Source: Stieleria bergensis (lineage in GTDB: Bacteria > Planctomycetota > Planctomycetia > Pirellulales > Pirellulaceae). Taken from it: a stretch of DNA of 64,000 bases. Numbering within the stretch: position 1 is the stretch's first letter; the number at the start of each line of letters is the position of its first letter. The notes beneath the pieces were generated by a model. That model had not been told where the DNA came from and ran no database searches. It saw nothing but the letters and a program-made list of their open reading frames with translations. Location of the stretch: NCBI GenBank assembly GCA_007745635.1, contig CP036272.1, forward strand, positions 5,290,806-5,354,805, in the 5' to 3' direction. Positions 19,391-27,675 of this stretch are shown piece after piece. Made by a program: the position numbers and the translations under genes.

Positions 19391-22300
19391 TTTAACCACT
19401 GACGGCCAGAAGGATGCCACCCGCATCGAGAGCCCTGAATCGCAAGCAGGTTCAACAAGCTCCCAAGCGGCGGGGTCCTCCGGTGACAACGGCCTGACCG
19501 CGGACCAACAACAGCGATTGTCGGACCTGCTCGATCAGTACTTGGTCGCTTTGGAACAAGGCCAAGCGTTCGACGTACGCGCAGCGATCGAAGACAATCT
19601 AGACATCGCAGAAACCTTTGAAAGCTATCTGCGCAAGCTTGATCAACTGTACGGCGTCGCGTTGGCTGACGGCGTCAATCAAGCCGATGCCGCTGCGCAC
19701 GTTCCGGCTAACCCGGAGTCGCTGAAGCGGTTGGGCGATTTTGAACTGCTCAAAATCATTGGCCGTGGCGGAATGGGCATCGTCTATGAAGCCACACAGG
19801 AAGGGCTGGACCGGCGCGTTGCCGTCAAACTGTTGCCACTGTCGTCGACCTTGGACAGCATTCAGGTGGCTCGCTTTAAGAACGAAGCGCGCGCCGCAGG
19901 ATTGCTATCGCACCCAAACATTGTCCCCGTTTACAGCATCGGCAGTGACCAGGGGCTGTACTATTACGTGATGCAGCTGATCGACGGCGTGTCGCTGGAC
20001 AGCTGGGTGCGTGCCAAAGTGGAATCGGGCAACGAACCATCGGTTGCCTCGGAAAACACTGCTTCAGAAAACAGTGCACCGCCAGAGTCTGGCCGGCAGG
20101 ATGTTGACTGGCAAGGCATCGTGGGCTGGGCCAGCGATACCGCCAAAGCCTTGCACGAGGCACATGTCAACGGTGTGATTCATCGTGACATCAAACCCTC
20201 CAACCTGATCCTTGATCGGCAGGGCAAGATCTGGGTCACGGACTTTGGACTGGCTCGTGGGCTGGCGGATCTGTCGCTGACCGGCAGTGGCGACATGCTG
20301 GGCACCATTCGTTACATGAGCCCCGAACAGGCCAGCGGCAAGTCGGCTCTGGTTGACGGACGCTGTGACGTTTACTCCTTGGCTGTCACGCTTTATGAAT
20401 TGCTGACGCTGCGTCCGGCTTTTGATGCAGACACGGCAACCGAAGTGATTCGGCAGATTGACAATCAAACCTCGACACCGCTGCTAAAACTGCGTCCCGA
20501 TTTACCGCGTGATCTGGCCACGGTGATTAGCAAAGGCATGGAAAAGCAGCGTGATGCGCGTTATGAAACCGCTGCCGAATTTGCCGAGGATCTTCAAAAC
20601 GTGCTGCACGGCAGACCGACCGTGGCCCGGCCGCCGTCGATGCTGGACCATGTTTCCCTTTTCGCAGCACGCTACCGCAGTGCCGCATTAGTGCTGGTCA
20701 GTTTCATGGTCCTGGCCACTTTAGGGTTGTCCATTGCGACGATGACGTTTGCTGACTTAAAAGGCAAAGCCGAAAACAGCGCTCACAATGCCAAGCTTAA
20801 AGAACGCATGGCACGCGAAGCAGTTGATTCGCTGGCGCTGGTGACCGCCGAGCGTTTGGCTGGAATCCCGGCGGCAAGTGAGATCCGCAAAGAACTCCTT
20901 GAAGACACATTGGCGTTCTATCAGCGTTTCATCACCACGCCAGAAGACGATTCCATCTTGCGAACTGACATGGCTCTGGCCCTGGGAAAAATGGGGCGAC
21001 TGGAACGTGAACTCGGTGACGATAACGCCGCACTGGAACACCTGCACCAGAGCGAAAAAATGCTGCAGGAGCTGCTGGAGGCCGACTCCAGCAACCTCTC
21101 GCTGCAACTGAACGAATCCGTCAACCAAGACAATCTTGGCGAGATTTATGCCAGACGCGGCCAGTATGAACAAGCCACGCAATACTACGCCAATGCGCTG
21201 GCCACCCAGCAACGATTGAACCACCAGGGCGACGACTCTGAAATCAAACGCTGCTTGGCAACCACGCTCAATAACTTGGGCCTGCTACAAACGCAACAAG
21301 GCGATGAAGCCAAAGCCTTCGAGCGTTTCCAGGATGCCCTGGACGCTCTGGGCGAAGACAGCGACCGTGGACTGGAAGTCAGAATCCTACGCAACCTTAG
21401 TACCCTGAATCAAAATCGTGACCCGCTCCGCGCCGTCGAGGATGCCAAGCGAGCACAGGCGATTCACAAGGTGCTAAGAGAGCAAAAGGTAGATGATCTG
21501 GACGTCACCAACGACTATGTGGTCACGTTGATTCACGTTGCTGCCGCTCAGTACAATGCTGGCCAATTCAACCAAGCGATTGAGACCGACCTGGACGCCG
21601 TTGAATTGGCGCACGAACTGAACAGTCGTCAATCCGATCGTCCTGACTATCTGCGTAACCTGGTGGCAACGATGAACCACTTGGCGCTCAGCCGCGCGTC
21701 ATTGGGGGACAGACTTCATGCGACCAATGATTTCCTGGTTGCCTTGCGGCGAGCGCGTGAGCTTGTCAAAGTCGCGCCCGACCATCCAGAATCGTATAGC
21801 ATCCTTGCCGACACGCTTAGCAATGTTGGCAAGATCTACGACGCTCAAAACATGTTCCTGAAAGCGGATCCCTACTTTCTGGAAGCCGCTGAAGTGATCG
21901 AGAAAGCCATTGAGAAGAGCCCCCAGGTCACGCGCTACCAAAAGGAACGTGAACAGCACGTGGCCAAGCTGGATGAAGAGTGGTTTGACGCTGAGTCAGA
22001 GGTCTGGCCGCCCAAGCAAGCAGCCAAGCCAAGACGAAGCTTAGAACGCTCGTTCGGACCTGGAGGGCCACGTTTTGACTTCGGCCCCCGCAATGAGTTC
22101 GGCCCTGGCAATGGTTTTGGACCTAGCAATGAGTTCGGCCCCGGCAATGGTTTTGGACCTGGCAGTGAGTTCGGCCCTGGCAGGGTCTTTCCGCCTGGCG
22201 GCAGAGGACCAGAGGGCAGAGGACCAGGCCGAATGGGGCCAGAGGGACGAGCACCAAACCGATTAGGCCCTGAAGGCAGAGGACCTGAAGGCAGAGGCCC

Positions 22301-22430
22301 CGAAGGCAGAGGACCGGGCCGAATCGGACCGGTTCGCCCCGGTCTCACTGGCCCGAACCAGCAACTTGGCCCGCCGAATCAAACGTCGCCCCCAAGCGTC
22401 CCCGAAACACCTGCCAAGTCTACTGACTGA
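19368..22430 (+). CDS. Transmembrane Ser/Thr protein kinase with TPR domain and Gly/Pro/Arg-rich tail
   Basis: The ATG at 19368 lies inside the end of the sigma factor gene (23-bp overlap, different frame) with GAGGA just upstream, so the two are translationally coupled. The 1,020-residue product has an N-terminal region of ~120 residues, a Hanks-type kinase domain (IIGRGGMG, VAVKLL, HRDIKPSN near 274, DFGLARG near 291, MSPEQ), one membrane helix at about 435-460, and tetratricopeptide-like helical repeats over about 525-840. The last ~125 residues repeat FGPGNGFGPSNE and RGPEGRGP-type units encoded by 36-bp and shorter DNA repeats. All catalytic motifs are present. Likely role: sensing through the TPR part and phosphorylating targets, perhaps the neighbouring sigma factor. 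The stop overlaps the convergent esterase gene by 11 bp. Confidence 0.92.
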   Translation: MRTTNRTDLTTDGQKDATRIESPESQAGSTSSQAAGSSGDNGLTADQQQRLSDLLDQYLVALEQGQAFDVRAAIEDNLDIAETFESYLRKLDQLYGVALADGVNQADAAAHVPANPESLKRLGDFELLKIIGRGGMGIVYEATQEGLDRRVAVKLLPLSSTLDSIQVARFKNEARAAGLLSHPNIVPVYSIGSDQGLYYYVMQLIDGVSLDSWVRAKVESGNEPSVASENTASENSAPPESGRQDVDWQGIVGWASDTAKALHEAHVNGVIHRDIKPSNLILDRQGKIWVTDFGLARGLADLSLTGSGDMLGTIRYMSPEQASGKSALVDGRCDVYSLAVTLYELLTLRPAFDADTATEVIRQIDNQTSTPLLKLRPDLPRDLATVISKGMEKQRDARYETAAEFAEDLQNVLHGRPTVARPPSMLDHVSLFAARYRSAALVLVSFMVLATLGLSIATMTFADLKGKAENSAHNAKLKERMAREAVDSLALVTAERLAGIPAASEIRKELLEDTLAFYQRFITTPEDDSILRTDMALALGKMGRLERELGDDNAALEHLHQSEKMLQELLEADSSNLSLQLNESVNQDNLGEIYARRGQYEQATQYYANALATQQRLNHQGDDSEIKRCLATTLNNLGLLQTQQGDEAKAFERFQDALDALGEDSDRGLEVRILRNLSTLNQNRDPLRAVEDAKRAQAIHKVLREQKVDDLDVTNDYVVTLIHVAAAQYNAGQFNQAIETDLDAVELAHELNSRQSDRPDYLRNLVATMNHLALSRASLGDRLHATNDFLVALRRARELVKVAPDHPESYSILADTLSNVGKIYDAQNMFLKADPYFLEAAEVIEKAIEKSPQVTRYQKEREQHVAKLDEEWFDAESEVWPPKQAAKPRRSLERSFGPGGPRFDFGPRNEFGPGNGFGPSNEFGPGNGFGPGSEFGPGRVFPPGGRGPEGRGPGRMGPEGRAPNRLGPEGRGPEGRGPEGRGPGRIGPVRPGLTGPNQQLGPPNQTSPPSVPETPAKSTD
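22069..22345 (+). repeat. Short tandem repeats coding the kinase Gly/Pro/Arg tail
   Basis: A 36-bp unit (AATGAGTTCGGCCCTGGCAA onward) is present about two and a half times at 22092-22185 with substitutions. It is followed by imprecise GGCAGAGGACC-type repeats to about 22345. All units keep the frame, so copy number changes would lengthen or shorten the tail without breaking the gene. Confidence 0.7.
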
Positions 22431-23139
22431 TCAGCTTGATGGCTGCCTCGGCAAAGCGTTGCCCCATGCCTTTGTAGCCTTCGGGAGTAAAGTGCAATTG
22501 GTCCTTCTTCATTTCCAGGTCGTCACAATCCACCAGCGTCCAGCGTGGATCTTCCGAACACGCTTCCTCTTGGACCTTGCGCAGTTTAGCCCAGTTCTGG
22601 CTCCACGGCCGACCCTTTAACTGGCCGGCACCGAGTTTTCCGATGACGACGTTGACTTGATCTTGTTTGAGGTCGTCGCGAATCTGCTGCACCAGTCCTT
22701 TTAAGCTATCTTGATAGACGGCAACTTCATTGGTTTTCGCGTCTCGCTCACCCTGCATCCAAACAAAGGTGACGCTGCTGATTTCTTCTCCTTCAATCGC
22801 CTTGCTGACGGATTCCATCAGAGCATCGTACAGGTCGCCTCGGCTGTCCGGATTGCTAACCGCTTGGCCGCTTGACGGCTGCCACTGTTTGTACCAACGA
22901 CGAATGGGCTGACCACCACGGGCGTGCTTGACCACGATCACATGCTGCTTGCCAAACTGCTTCTCAACCGCTGGGGTGAACGAGGCGTTGGGGTCCATGC
23001 CAGCCATGTTGCTTTGACCCGAAAGGATCATCAAGTGCTTGCCGGTTGCGGCGTCCTGAGCCTGCACGCATGGAATGGTTGCGGTGGATGCCAGTGCAGC
23101 CAAGGCGGCGAAAGACAGAAGATGGCGGCGAGAGAACAT
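22420..23139 (-). CDS. Secreted SGNH-hydrolase, sialate O-acetylesterase-like
   Basis: I place the start at the ATG ending at 23139 (MFSRRHLLSF), preceded by AGGAG six bases upstream; a longer frame to 23184 adds 15 residues without support. The 239-residue protein has a signal peptide (basic start, Ala/Leu core, cleavage near VQAQDA). GQSNMAG at about residues 41-47 is the hallmark block I of the carbohydrate-esterase family annotated as sialate O-acetylesterase, with Ser43 as nucleophile. DQLHF near residues 213-217 supplies the Asp-x-x-His pair. WMQGERDA is also typical. Probable role: removing acetyl groups from polysaccharides outside the cytoplasm. The substrate cannot be read from sequence. 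Confidence 0.85.
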   Translation of the reverse strand: MFSRRHLLSFAALAALASTATIPCVQAQDAATGKHLMILSGQSNMAGMDPNASFTPAVEKQFGKQHVIVVKHARGGQPIRRWYKQWQPSSGQAVSNPDSRGDLYDALMESVSKAIEGEEISSVTFVWMQGERDAKTNEVAVYQDSLKGLVQQIRDDLKQDQVNVVIGKLGAGQLKGRPWSQNWAKLRKVQEEACSEDPRWTLVDCDDLEMKKDQLHFTPEGYKGMGQRFAEAAIKLISQ

Positions 23140-23211
23140 GAGGAGCTCCTGGGGAAAAAAGCATTGGCGAGTTGAAACAGCCATTAGCTTAATCCATTGC
23201 GACGCACCAGC

Positions 23212-23287
23212 GGCAACGATTCACAGCGCCGGCGGCAACGATTCACAGCGCCGGCGGCAACGATTCACGGCGCCGGCGGCAACGATG
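23212..23287. repeat. 22-bp tandem repeat, about 3.4 copies
   Basis: GGCAACGATTCACAGCGCCG plus GC repeats at 23212, 23234 and 23256, with a partial unit at 23278. There are no spacers, so it is not CRISPR. It lies between the esterase start and the end of the dihydrouridine synthase gene. GGCGCCGGCGGC in the third unit contains a palindrome. Confidence 0.85.
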
Positions 23288-23342
23288 AGACTGGCCCGCG
23301 GCGTGGGGCGCACGGAGCCTGGTGAGATTTGAAACGCAGTTG

Positions 23343-24386
23343 CTATTGAGCCGAGACCGGCTTTTCCTTGACCGTCAGTGGAAAGTATTCATCCACGACG
23401 TGATAGAATTCCTCAGCGGTGGAGACCTTGGCGACATGCGTGCGAAACATGCGTGCGCCATATTTGCCTTGTGCATAACAGCAGGCGAACTTACGCATCA
23501 AGACAGTGCCTTTCTCCTCGCCGAAACGATCCTTGACCAACGTGTAGTGATGCAACATACAGTCACGTTGTTCAGCGAGGCTCGGATCAGGAGGAACGGG
23601 TTGACCTTGCAACGCGGCAGCGGCCTGAGCAAACAACCAGGGGCGTCCCAAACAGGCTCGCGCGATCATGACGCCATCGACGTCATAGGTTTTGAACGCG
23701 TGCACGACCTTTTCCGCCGAATCGAGATCGCCGTTGCCGATCAGCGGAATGTTCTTTAAGTGTGATTTGATTTCGCTGATTCTGTCCCAGTCAGCATGGC
23801 CACGGAACATGTCTTTGGCGGTGCGACCGTGAACGGTTAACGCCGCCGCCCCGGCTTCTTCGACGACTTGGGCAATGTCATTGCAGTTGATCGACTCCGG
23901 ACTGCATCCCAAGCGGATCTTCGCAGTCACCGGCGTCGGTGCGCAGGCTTTGACGAGTTTGGAGATGATTTGAAACATGCGTTCAGGCGTCCGCAGCAAG
24001 TAGCTTCCGCTGTGCGCTTTCTCAGTGACCTGACGAACGGGGCAGCCGAAATTAATGTCGACCACACTGACTTGGTACTCCTCGACCAAACGTCGGCCGA
24101 CTTTGGCCATGGTCTCTGGATCGTTGTCCCAGATTTGCACGGCCAGCGGGCGTGCTTCTTCAGCGACACCCCACAGCCGGTCCGGGTGTTCGGTGGTGTG
24201 CTCGTCCATCCACTGGAACCCACGCGCATTGACCATTTCCGTGGCGATCAGACCGGCGCCGCCGTACTCGCGCACCATCTGCCGAAAGGCGGCATTGGTG
24301 AATCCTGCCATCGGAGCCTGCAGGACTGGCGGGTCAACGACAAGGTCGCCGATCTTAAAAGCGGGTGGCGGAAAGGGGCGAGACAT
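23343..24386 (-). CDS. dusB: tRNA-dihydrouridine synthase (DusB-like)
   Basis: The 347-residue product matches the Dus family throughout: an FMN-barrel start (VLQAPMAGFTNAAFR), VDINFGCPV with the conserved Cys115, SGSYLL, the KIRLG strand, LTVHGRTAKDMF with the FMN-phosphate-side His/Arg, and IPLIGNGD followed by GVMIARACLGRPWLF. The family reduces specific uridines in the tRNA D-loop to dihydrouridine using NADPH and FMN. A C-terminal helical domain is present, and the length is close to the 320-350 usual for the family. The subfamily letter is a judgement from the N-terminal motif. Genes on either side are unrelated. Confidence 0.92.
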   Translation of the reverse strand: MSRPFPPPAFKIGDLVVDPPVLQAPMAGFTNAAFRQMVREYGGAGLIATEMVNARGFQWMDEHTTEHPDRLWGVAEEARPLAVQIWDNDPETMAKVGRRLVEEYQVSVVDINFGCPVRQVTEKAHSGSYLLRTPERMFQIISKLVKACAPTPVTAKIRLGCSPESINCNDIAQVVEEAGAAALTVHGRTAKDMFRGHADWDRISEIKSHLKNIPLIGNGDLDSAEKVVHAFKTYDVDGVMIARACLGRPWLFAQAAAALQGQPVPPDPSLAEQRDCMLHHYTLVKDRFGEEKGTVLMRKFACCYAQGKYGARMFRTHVAKVSTAEEFYHVVDEYFPLTVKEKPVSAQ

Positions 24387-24437
24387 GACTGTCTAGGAAT
24401 CGCAAGAGGAATGGATCGCTATTTCAATCCCTTCACT

Positions 24438-25502
24438 CTAAAACGCCAGCGACCAACTGGCAATGATCGAATAGTCCGTCTCCAACTGAATCCCGTCCAA
24501 GTTCTGACCGATCGTCGGCACAATCTCGGCATTGAAGTAGTTTTTGCCAACGGTGAACTGAGTGCCGACCGCCAAGCTGTACCAGTAGCCGCCGCGGAAA
24601 TTTTCCACGTTCGTGCTGATCAACATGTCCGTCGCGTCGGGGTCTTGCCCACTGATGTTGTTGCGCCAATCGTGCTGATCACGGATCGACAGCGCCCAAT
24701 TGTCCGTCATCAGACACTGAAACCAGTTCGACAAACGATAGTGCTCGCCCAAGCGATAGCCGCGGTCATTGCGGCCAATCGGCAGATCGGCAGTGGCTTG
24801 CGAACCAAAACTGCAGAGGTCAAAGAAGTGACGATACGTGACGCCCGGCCGCGCATTGAACGTCCCGCTGCCAAGCCGCATGGGGTAGGGCAGGGTCTGA
24901 TTCATCATGCCTGCCGTTGGCGCACTGGACGTCCGAAACAGATCGCCCGTGGGAACGCTGCAGCCCAGGTTCAGCAACCAATCATTGCGTTCATCGCTGT
25001 AAAGCCGCATCAATGCGCCCAATCCCAAATCGCCCATGCCGCTGTTGTGCGTGGTGAATGACGTGCCCGATCCTGCCGGATTTCCCGGACCACGCAGGTG
25101 ATCCATTGTCAGGGCCGGTAACATCACCATCGAATACAGCGAAATGTCCTCCGTCCAACCATACATGAGGTGCATCATGTGCATTTCCATGGTCATCTGA
25201 GTCGGCGTCGCCCCGCGGTTGGTGACCGGATGAGAAGTTGCTCCCCAGTCAATGGCCGCTTGATCACTGACCGTTTGCGTTCCGATCCGATTGTCCTCCA
25301 TGTACATGTTCATGTACTTGTACTCCACCATCCACTGCCCGGGCTGATGAATATGATCCCCCATGATTCCTGCCGGAGCGTGCTTGTCAGCCAATTTCCG
25401 GCGACCGCTATGGTGATCATCCGCCATCGCCACCACGGCAAAGCAGGAGAGACAGGCAAAAGAGGCTGTTAGAAAACGTGGCAATCGGGAGCGAATCATC
25501 AA
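24438..25502 (-). CDS. Methionine-rich outer-membrane beta-barrel protein
   Basis: The 354-residue product has a signal peptide (basic start, SFACLSCFAVVAMA, cleavage before DDHHS) and ends in WSLAF, a typical outer-membrane barrel end with terminal aromatic. The mature N-terminus reads HAPAGIMGDHIHQPGQWMVE, then a striking run of Met and Tyr (YKYMNMYMED, MTMEMHMMHLMYGW). This pattern resembles putative outer-membrane transporters often found with copper resistance genes in proteobacteria; the metal link is inference from residue composition. Alternating hydrophobic strands continue to the end. No metal transporter gene is adjacent. Confidence 0.7.
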   Translation of the reverse strand: MMIRSRLPRFLTASFACLSCFAVVAMADDHHSGRRKLADKHAPAGIMGDHIHQPGQWMVEYKYMNMYMEDNRIGTQTVSDQAAIDWGATSHPVTNRGATPTQMTMEMHMMHLMYGWTEDISLYSMVMLPALTMDHLRGPGNPAGSGTSFTTHNSGMGDLGLGALMRLYSDERNDWLLNLGCSVPTGDLFRTSSAPTAGMMNQTLPYPMRLGSGTFNARPGVTYRHFFDLCSFGSQATADLPIGRNDRGYRLGEHYRLSNWFQCLMTDNWALSIRDQHDWRNNISGQDPDATDMLISTNVENFRGGYWYSLAVGTQFTVGKNYFNAEIVPTIGQNLDGIQLETDYSIIASWSLAF

Positions 25503-25778
25503 TCGGTTCGAAAAGGTTGTGTCGGTTCGGAATCAGCCGCTTTTCTTCCATTTCGCTTAGCCAAGTCGATCTTAGCGGGAAGGAAAAGCAATGGGTTGCT
25601 GTCAGTATCGACACGCGAGAGCGGGCAGTACCCAGGAGTTCAATGCATCCCCAAATCCCTCCCAAAGACCCTAAACTCACATCCCGTGTCATCAACGGGT
25701 GGCTCCAGAGCCCCGCCTGGACAGCACCAGCGGGCCAGCTGTTCTTGACCTTTCGTTACGGCCGGGCGATCGGTTAGG
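25503..25778. other. Divergent intergenic region between barrel gene and kdsD
   Basis: About 276 bp with no convincing gene; short frames here have no recognisable content. It should hold promoters for both directions, but I cannot point to clear -35/-10 elements. Confidence 0.4.
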
Positions 25779-27011
25779 ATGAAGAGTCCCAGCGCAGGAC
25801 GCGCTGGGAGATCCTTGGCCCATCGATGGAACGAGACCGTGTCAGCCGCTCACCGTTATGATCAATCAAGACAGCCTTCCCAGGCTTTACCGGGTCAAGC
25901 AGGGACTTTTTCAAGCCGGGCAGAGACTTTCCCCAGTCAGGCAGGCTCACAACGGACAGGTTCGAGCGACCTGTTGGGCCAGCAACTCGAATCGATCCGC
26001 AACACCGTCCGCCAAGAAGCTGCTGCACTGACCAGTGCCGCCGAGATTCTGGACGAAAGTGTTGTTCAAGCCGCTCGTTTGACCGCCCGCTGCCAGGGCA
26101 GTGTGATTGTCACCGGCGTCGGCAAGGCGGGTCTGGTGGGCCAAAAGCTGGTGGCGACGCTGGCCAGCACCGGCACCCCAGCCCATTTCCTGCATCCCAC
26201 CGAAGCGATTCACGGCGATTTTGGGCGCGTCCAACAAAGGGATTTAATCTGGGCGTTCTCGAATTCCGGACGCAGTAGTGAAGTGGTGCAAATCGCCAGC
26301 CAGTTGCGTCAACAAGGCAGTGGGTTGGTGACCTTTACCGCCGATGCCAGCAGTCCGCTGGCGGAAGTTGCTGATTGTTCGATTGTGTTTGGGAAACATG
26401 CCGAGGCCTGCCCCCGAGGCCTGGCGCCCACCAGCAGCACCACCGTGATGATGGCAGTCGGCGATGCCGTTGCAATGCTAGCCAGCGAACTGCGGCAGTT
26501 CACAGCCAATGACTTTGCTCGGTTTCATCCGGGCGGAGCGTTGGGCAAAAAATTCTGCGACGTGCAACAACTGATGCGTCCGCTATCCACTTGCCGGATG
26601 ACGCATCACTCCGTCACGATTCGCGATTGCATGGCATTGAGTTCAGTGACCGGCCGCCGCAGTGGCGCGATCATGATCGTCAATGATGCGGGCGTCTTGA
26701 CCGGCGTCTTTACCGATAGCGACTTGGCACGCTTGCTGGAATCCCGTGCCGAATCCGCCCTTGATCGTCCCGTCAGCGAACAGATGGCGATTGATCCTCA
26801 CTGCGTTGATCCGGCGACGCTATTAAGTGACGCGATCTCGCTGCTTAGCCAGTTGCGCATCAGCGAACTGCCGGTGGTGGACGATTATCGCCGCCCGCTT
26901 GGCATGCTAGACATCACCGACTTGATTGCAATCGGCGAAGTCGAACCCCAACAACTGTGGGACCATGACCGTGCGACGATCCCCATTCGCGACTCCGTCA
27001 CCCTTTCCTAG
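25779..27011 (+). CDS. kdsD: D-arabinose 5-phosphate isomerase (KpsF/GutQ family)
   Basis: The product converts ribulose 5-phosphate to arabinose 5-phosphate, the first step to Kdo. It has a sugar isomerase (SIS) domain with VTGVGKAGLVGQK, LASTGTPAHFLHPTEAIHGD and SNSGRSSEV, then FHPGGALGKK, and two CBS domains near the C-terminus (VTIRDCMAL ... GVFTDSDL and ISELPVVDD). The family usually has ~320-330 residues. The frame from ATG 25779 gives 410, with about 70 extra N-terminal residues that look low-complexity and have no family counterpart. An in-frame GTG at 25839 is an alternative; the ATG has no properly spaced ribosome binding site. The start is therefore uncertain. kdsC follows after 60 bp. 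Confidence 0.9.
   Translation: MKSPSAGRAGRSLAHRWNETVSAAHRYDQSRQPSQALPGQAGTFSSRAETFPSQAGSQRTGSSDLLGQQLESIRNTVRQEAAALTSAAEILDESVVQAARLTARCQGSVIVTGVGKAGLVGQKLVATLASTGTPAHFLHPTEAIHGDFGRVQQRDLIWAFSNSGRSSEVVQIASQLRQQGSGLVTFTADASSPLAEVADCSIVFGKHAEACPRGLAPTSSTTVMMAVGDAVAMLASELRQFTANDFARFHPGGALGKKFCDVQQLMRPLSTCRMTHHSVTIRDCMALSSVTGRRSGAIMIVNDAGVLTGVFTDSDLARLLESRAESALDRPVSEQMAIDPHCVDPATLLSDAISLLSQLRISELPVVDDYRRPLGMLDITDLIAIGEVEPQQLWDHDRATIPIRDSVTLS
25787..25809. repeat. Perfect 9-bp hairpin at the 5' edge of kdsD
   Basis: TCCCAGCGC (25787-25795) pairs with GCGCTGGGA (25801-25809) over a five-base loop. It sits eight bases into the longest possible kdsD frame. If translation starts at the downstream GTG, the hairpin is in the mRNA leader. 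Confidence 0.7.
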
Positions 27012-27071
27012 TTAGCCCTTGCTAACTCGCCGCGTTCAAGCCAATTACTAGATTTCTGCTACGTCGATTCC

Positions 27072-27620
27072 ATGCCAGTCCGCTTAAAATCTGACCAAGT
27101 CATTTGCGAACCCATTCGCTGCCTGCTCTCGGATGTTGATGGCGTCCTCACCGATGGACGGATCATCTACACCTCCGAGGGTCACGAGAGCAAAGAATTC
27201 CATGCTCGCGATGGGCTGGGCATCAAACGCTGGATGCAATCCGGATTGCCGTTCGGGATCATCACAGCGCGAAGCAGCCCGATTGTGTCGCGTCGGTGCG
27301 AGGAGCTTGGTGTCACTCATGTGGTCCAAGCGAGCCGCGACAAACTACAAGACGCCCATGCGATTGCAGAAACGGTCGGTTGCACGCTAGGCCAAATGGC
27401 ATACATCGGCGATGACCAACCGGACGTCAAATTATTGCGTGAAGTGGGTTTAGCAGCGGTCCCAGCCGATGCAGCCAGGGATGCCAAACAGGCGGCACAT
27501 TGGATTTTGAAAACCGATGGCGGTGCCGGAGTGGTGCGTGAATTGATTGAGCGCATCATGCGTGCTCAGGCAACCTGGGAGCTCGAATCTGATCGTCTGA
27601 AACCGGATCAATCAGCCTAA
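27072..27620 (+). CDS. kdsC: 3-deoxy-D-manno-octulosonate 8-phosphate phosphatase (HAD)
   Basis: A compact 182-residue HAD hydrolase without a cap domain, the length expected for KdsC. Motif I is SDVDGVLTDG (nucleophile Asp21, acid/base Asp23), then FHARDGLGIK, motif II in IITARSS, the Lys of SRDKLQ, and motif IV GDDQPD at residues 113-118. KTDGGAGVVRELIE at the end matches the family C-terminal GG-GAVRE segment that shapes the active site. It removes the phosphate from Kdo 8-phosphate. It lies between kdsD and the LptC-like gene, the same order as in the E. coli lps transport region, which supports the assignment. Confidence 0.93.
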   Translation: MPVRLKSDQVICEPIRCLLSDVDGVLTDGRIIYTSEGHESKEFHARDGLGIKRWMQSGLPFGIITARSSPIVSRRCEELGVTHVVQASRDKLQDAHAIAETVGCTLGQMAYIGDDQPDVKLLREVGLAAVPADAARDAKQAAHWILKTDGGAGVVRELIERIMRAQATWELESDRLKPDQSA

Positions 27621-27675
27621 CACACTGATCCAATCGTTTTGAGACAGCCCTAGCGCCAGCCCAACAGGCAGCTCA

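Noticed and set aside
23212..23287. CRISPR array
   Set aside because: Units of 22 bp are contiguous with no spacers; the same holds for the arrays at 32121 and 52045, and there are no cas genes.
23868..25061. 397-residue plus-strand frame opposite the dihydrouridine synthase and barrel genes
   Set aside because: Spans two well-supported minus-strand genes and the gap between them; composition is that of an antisense shadow.
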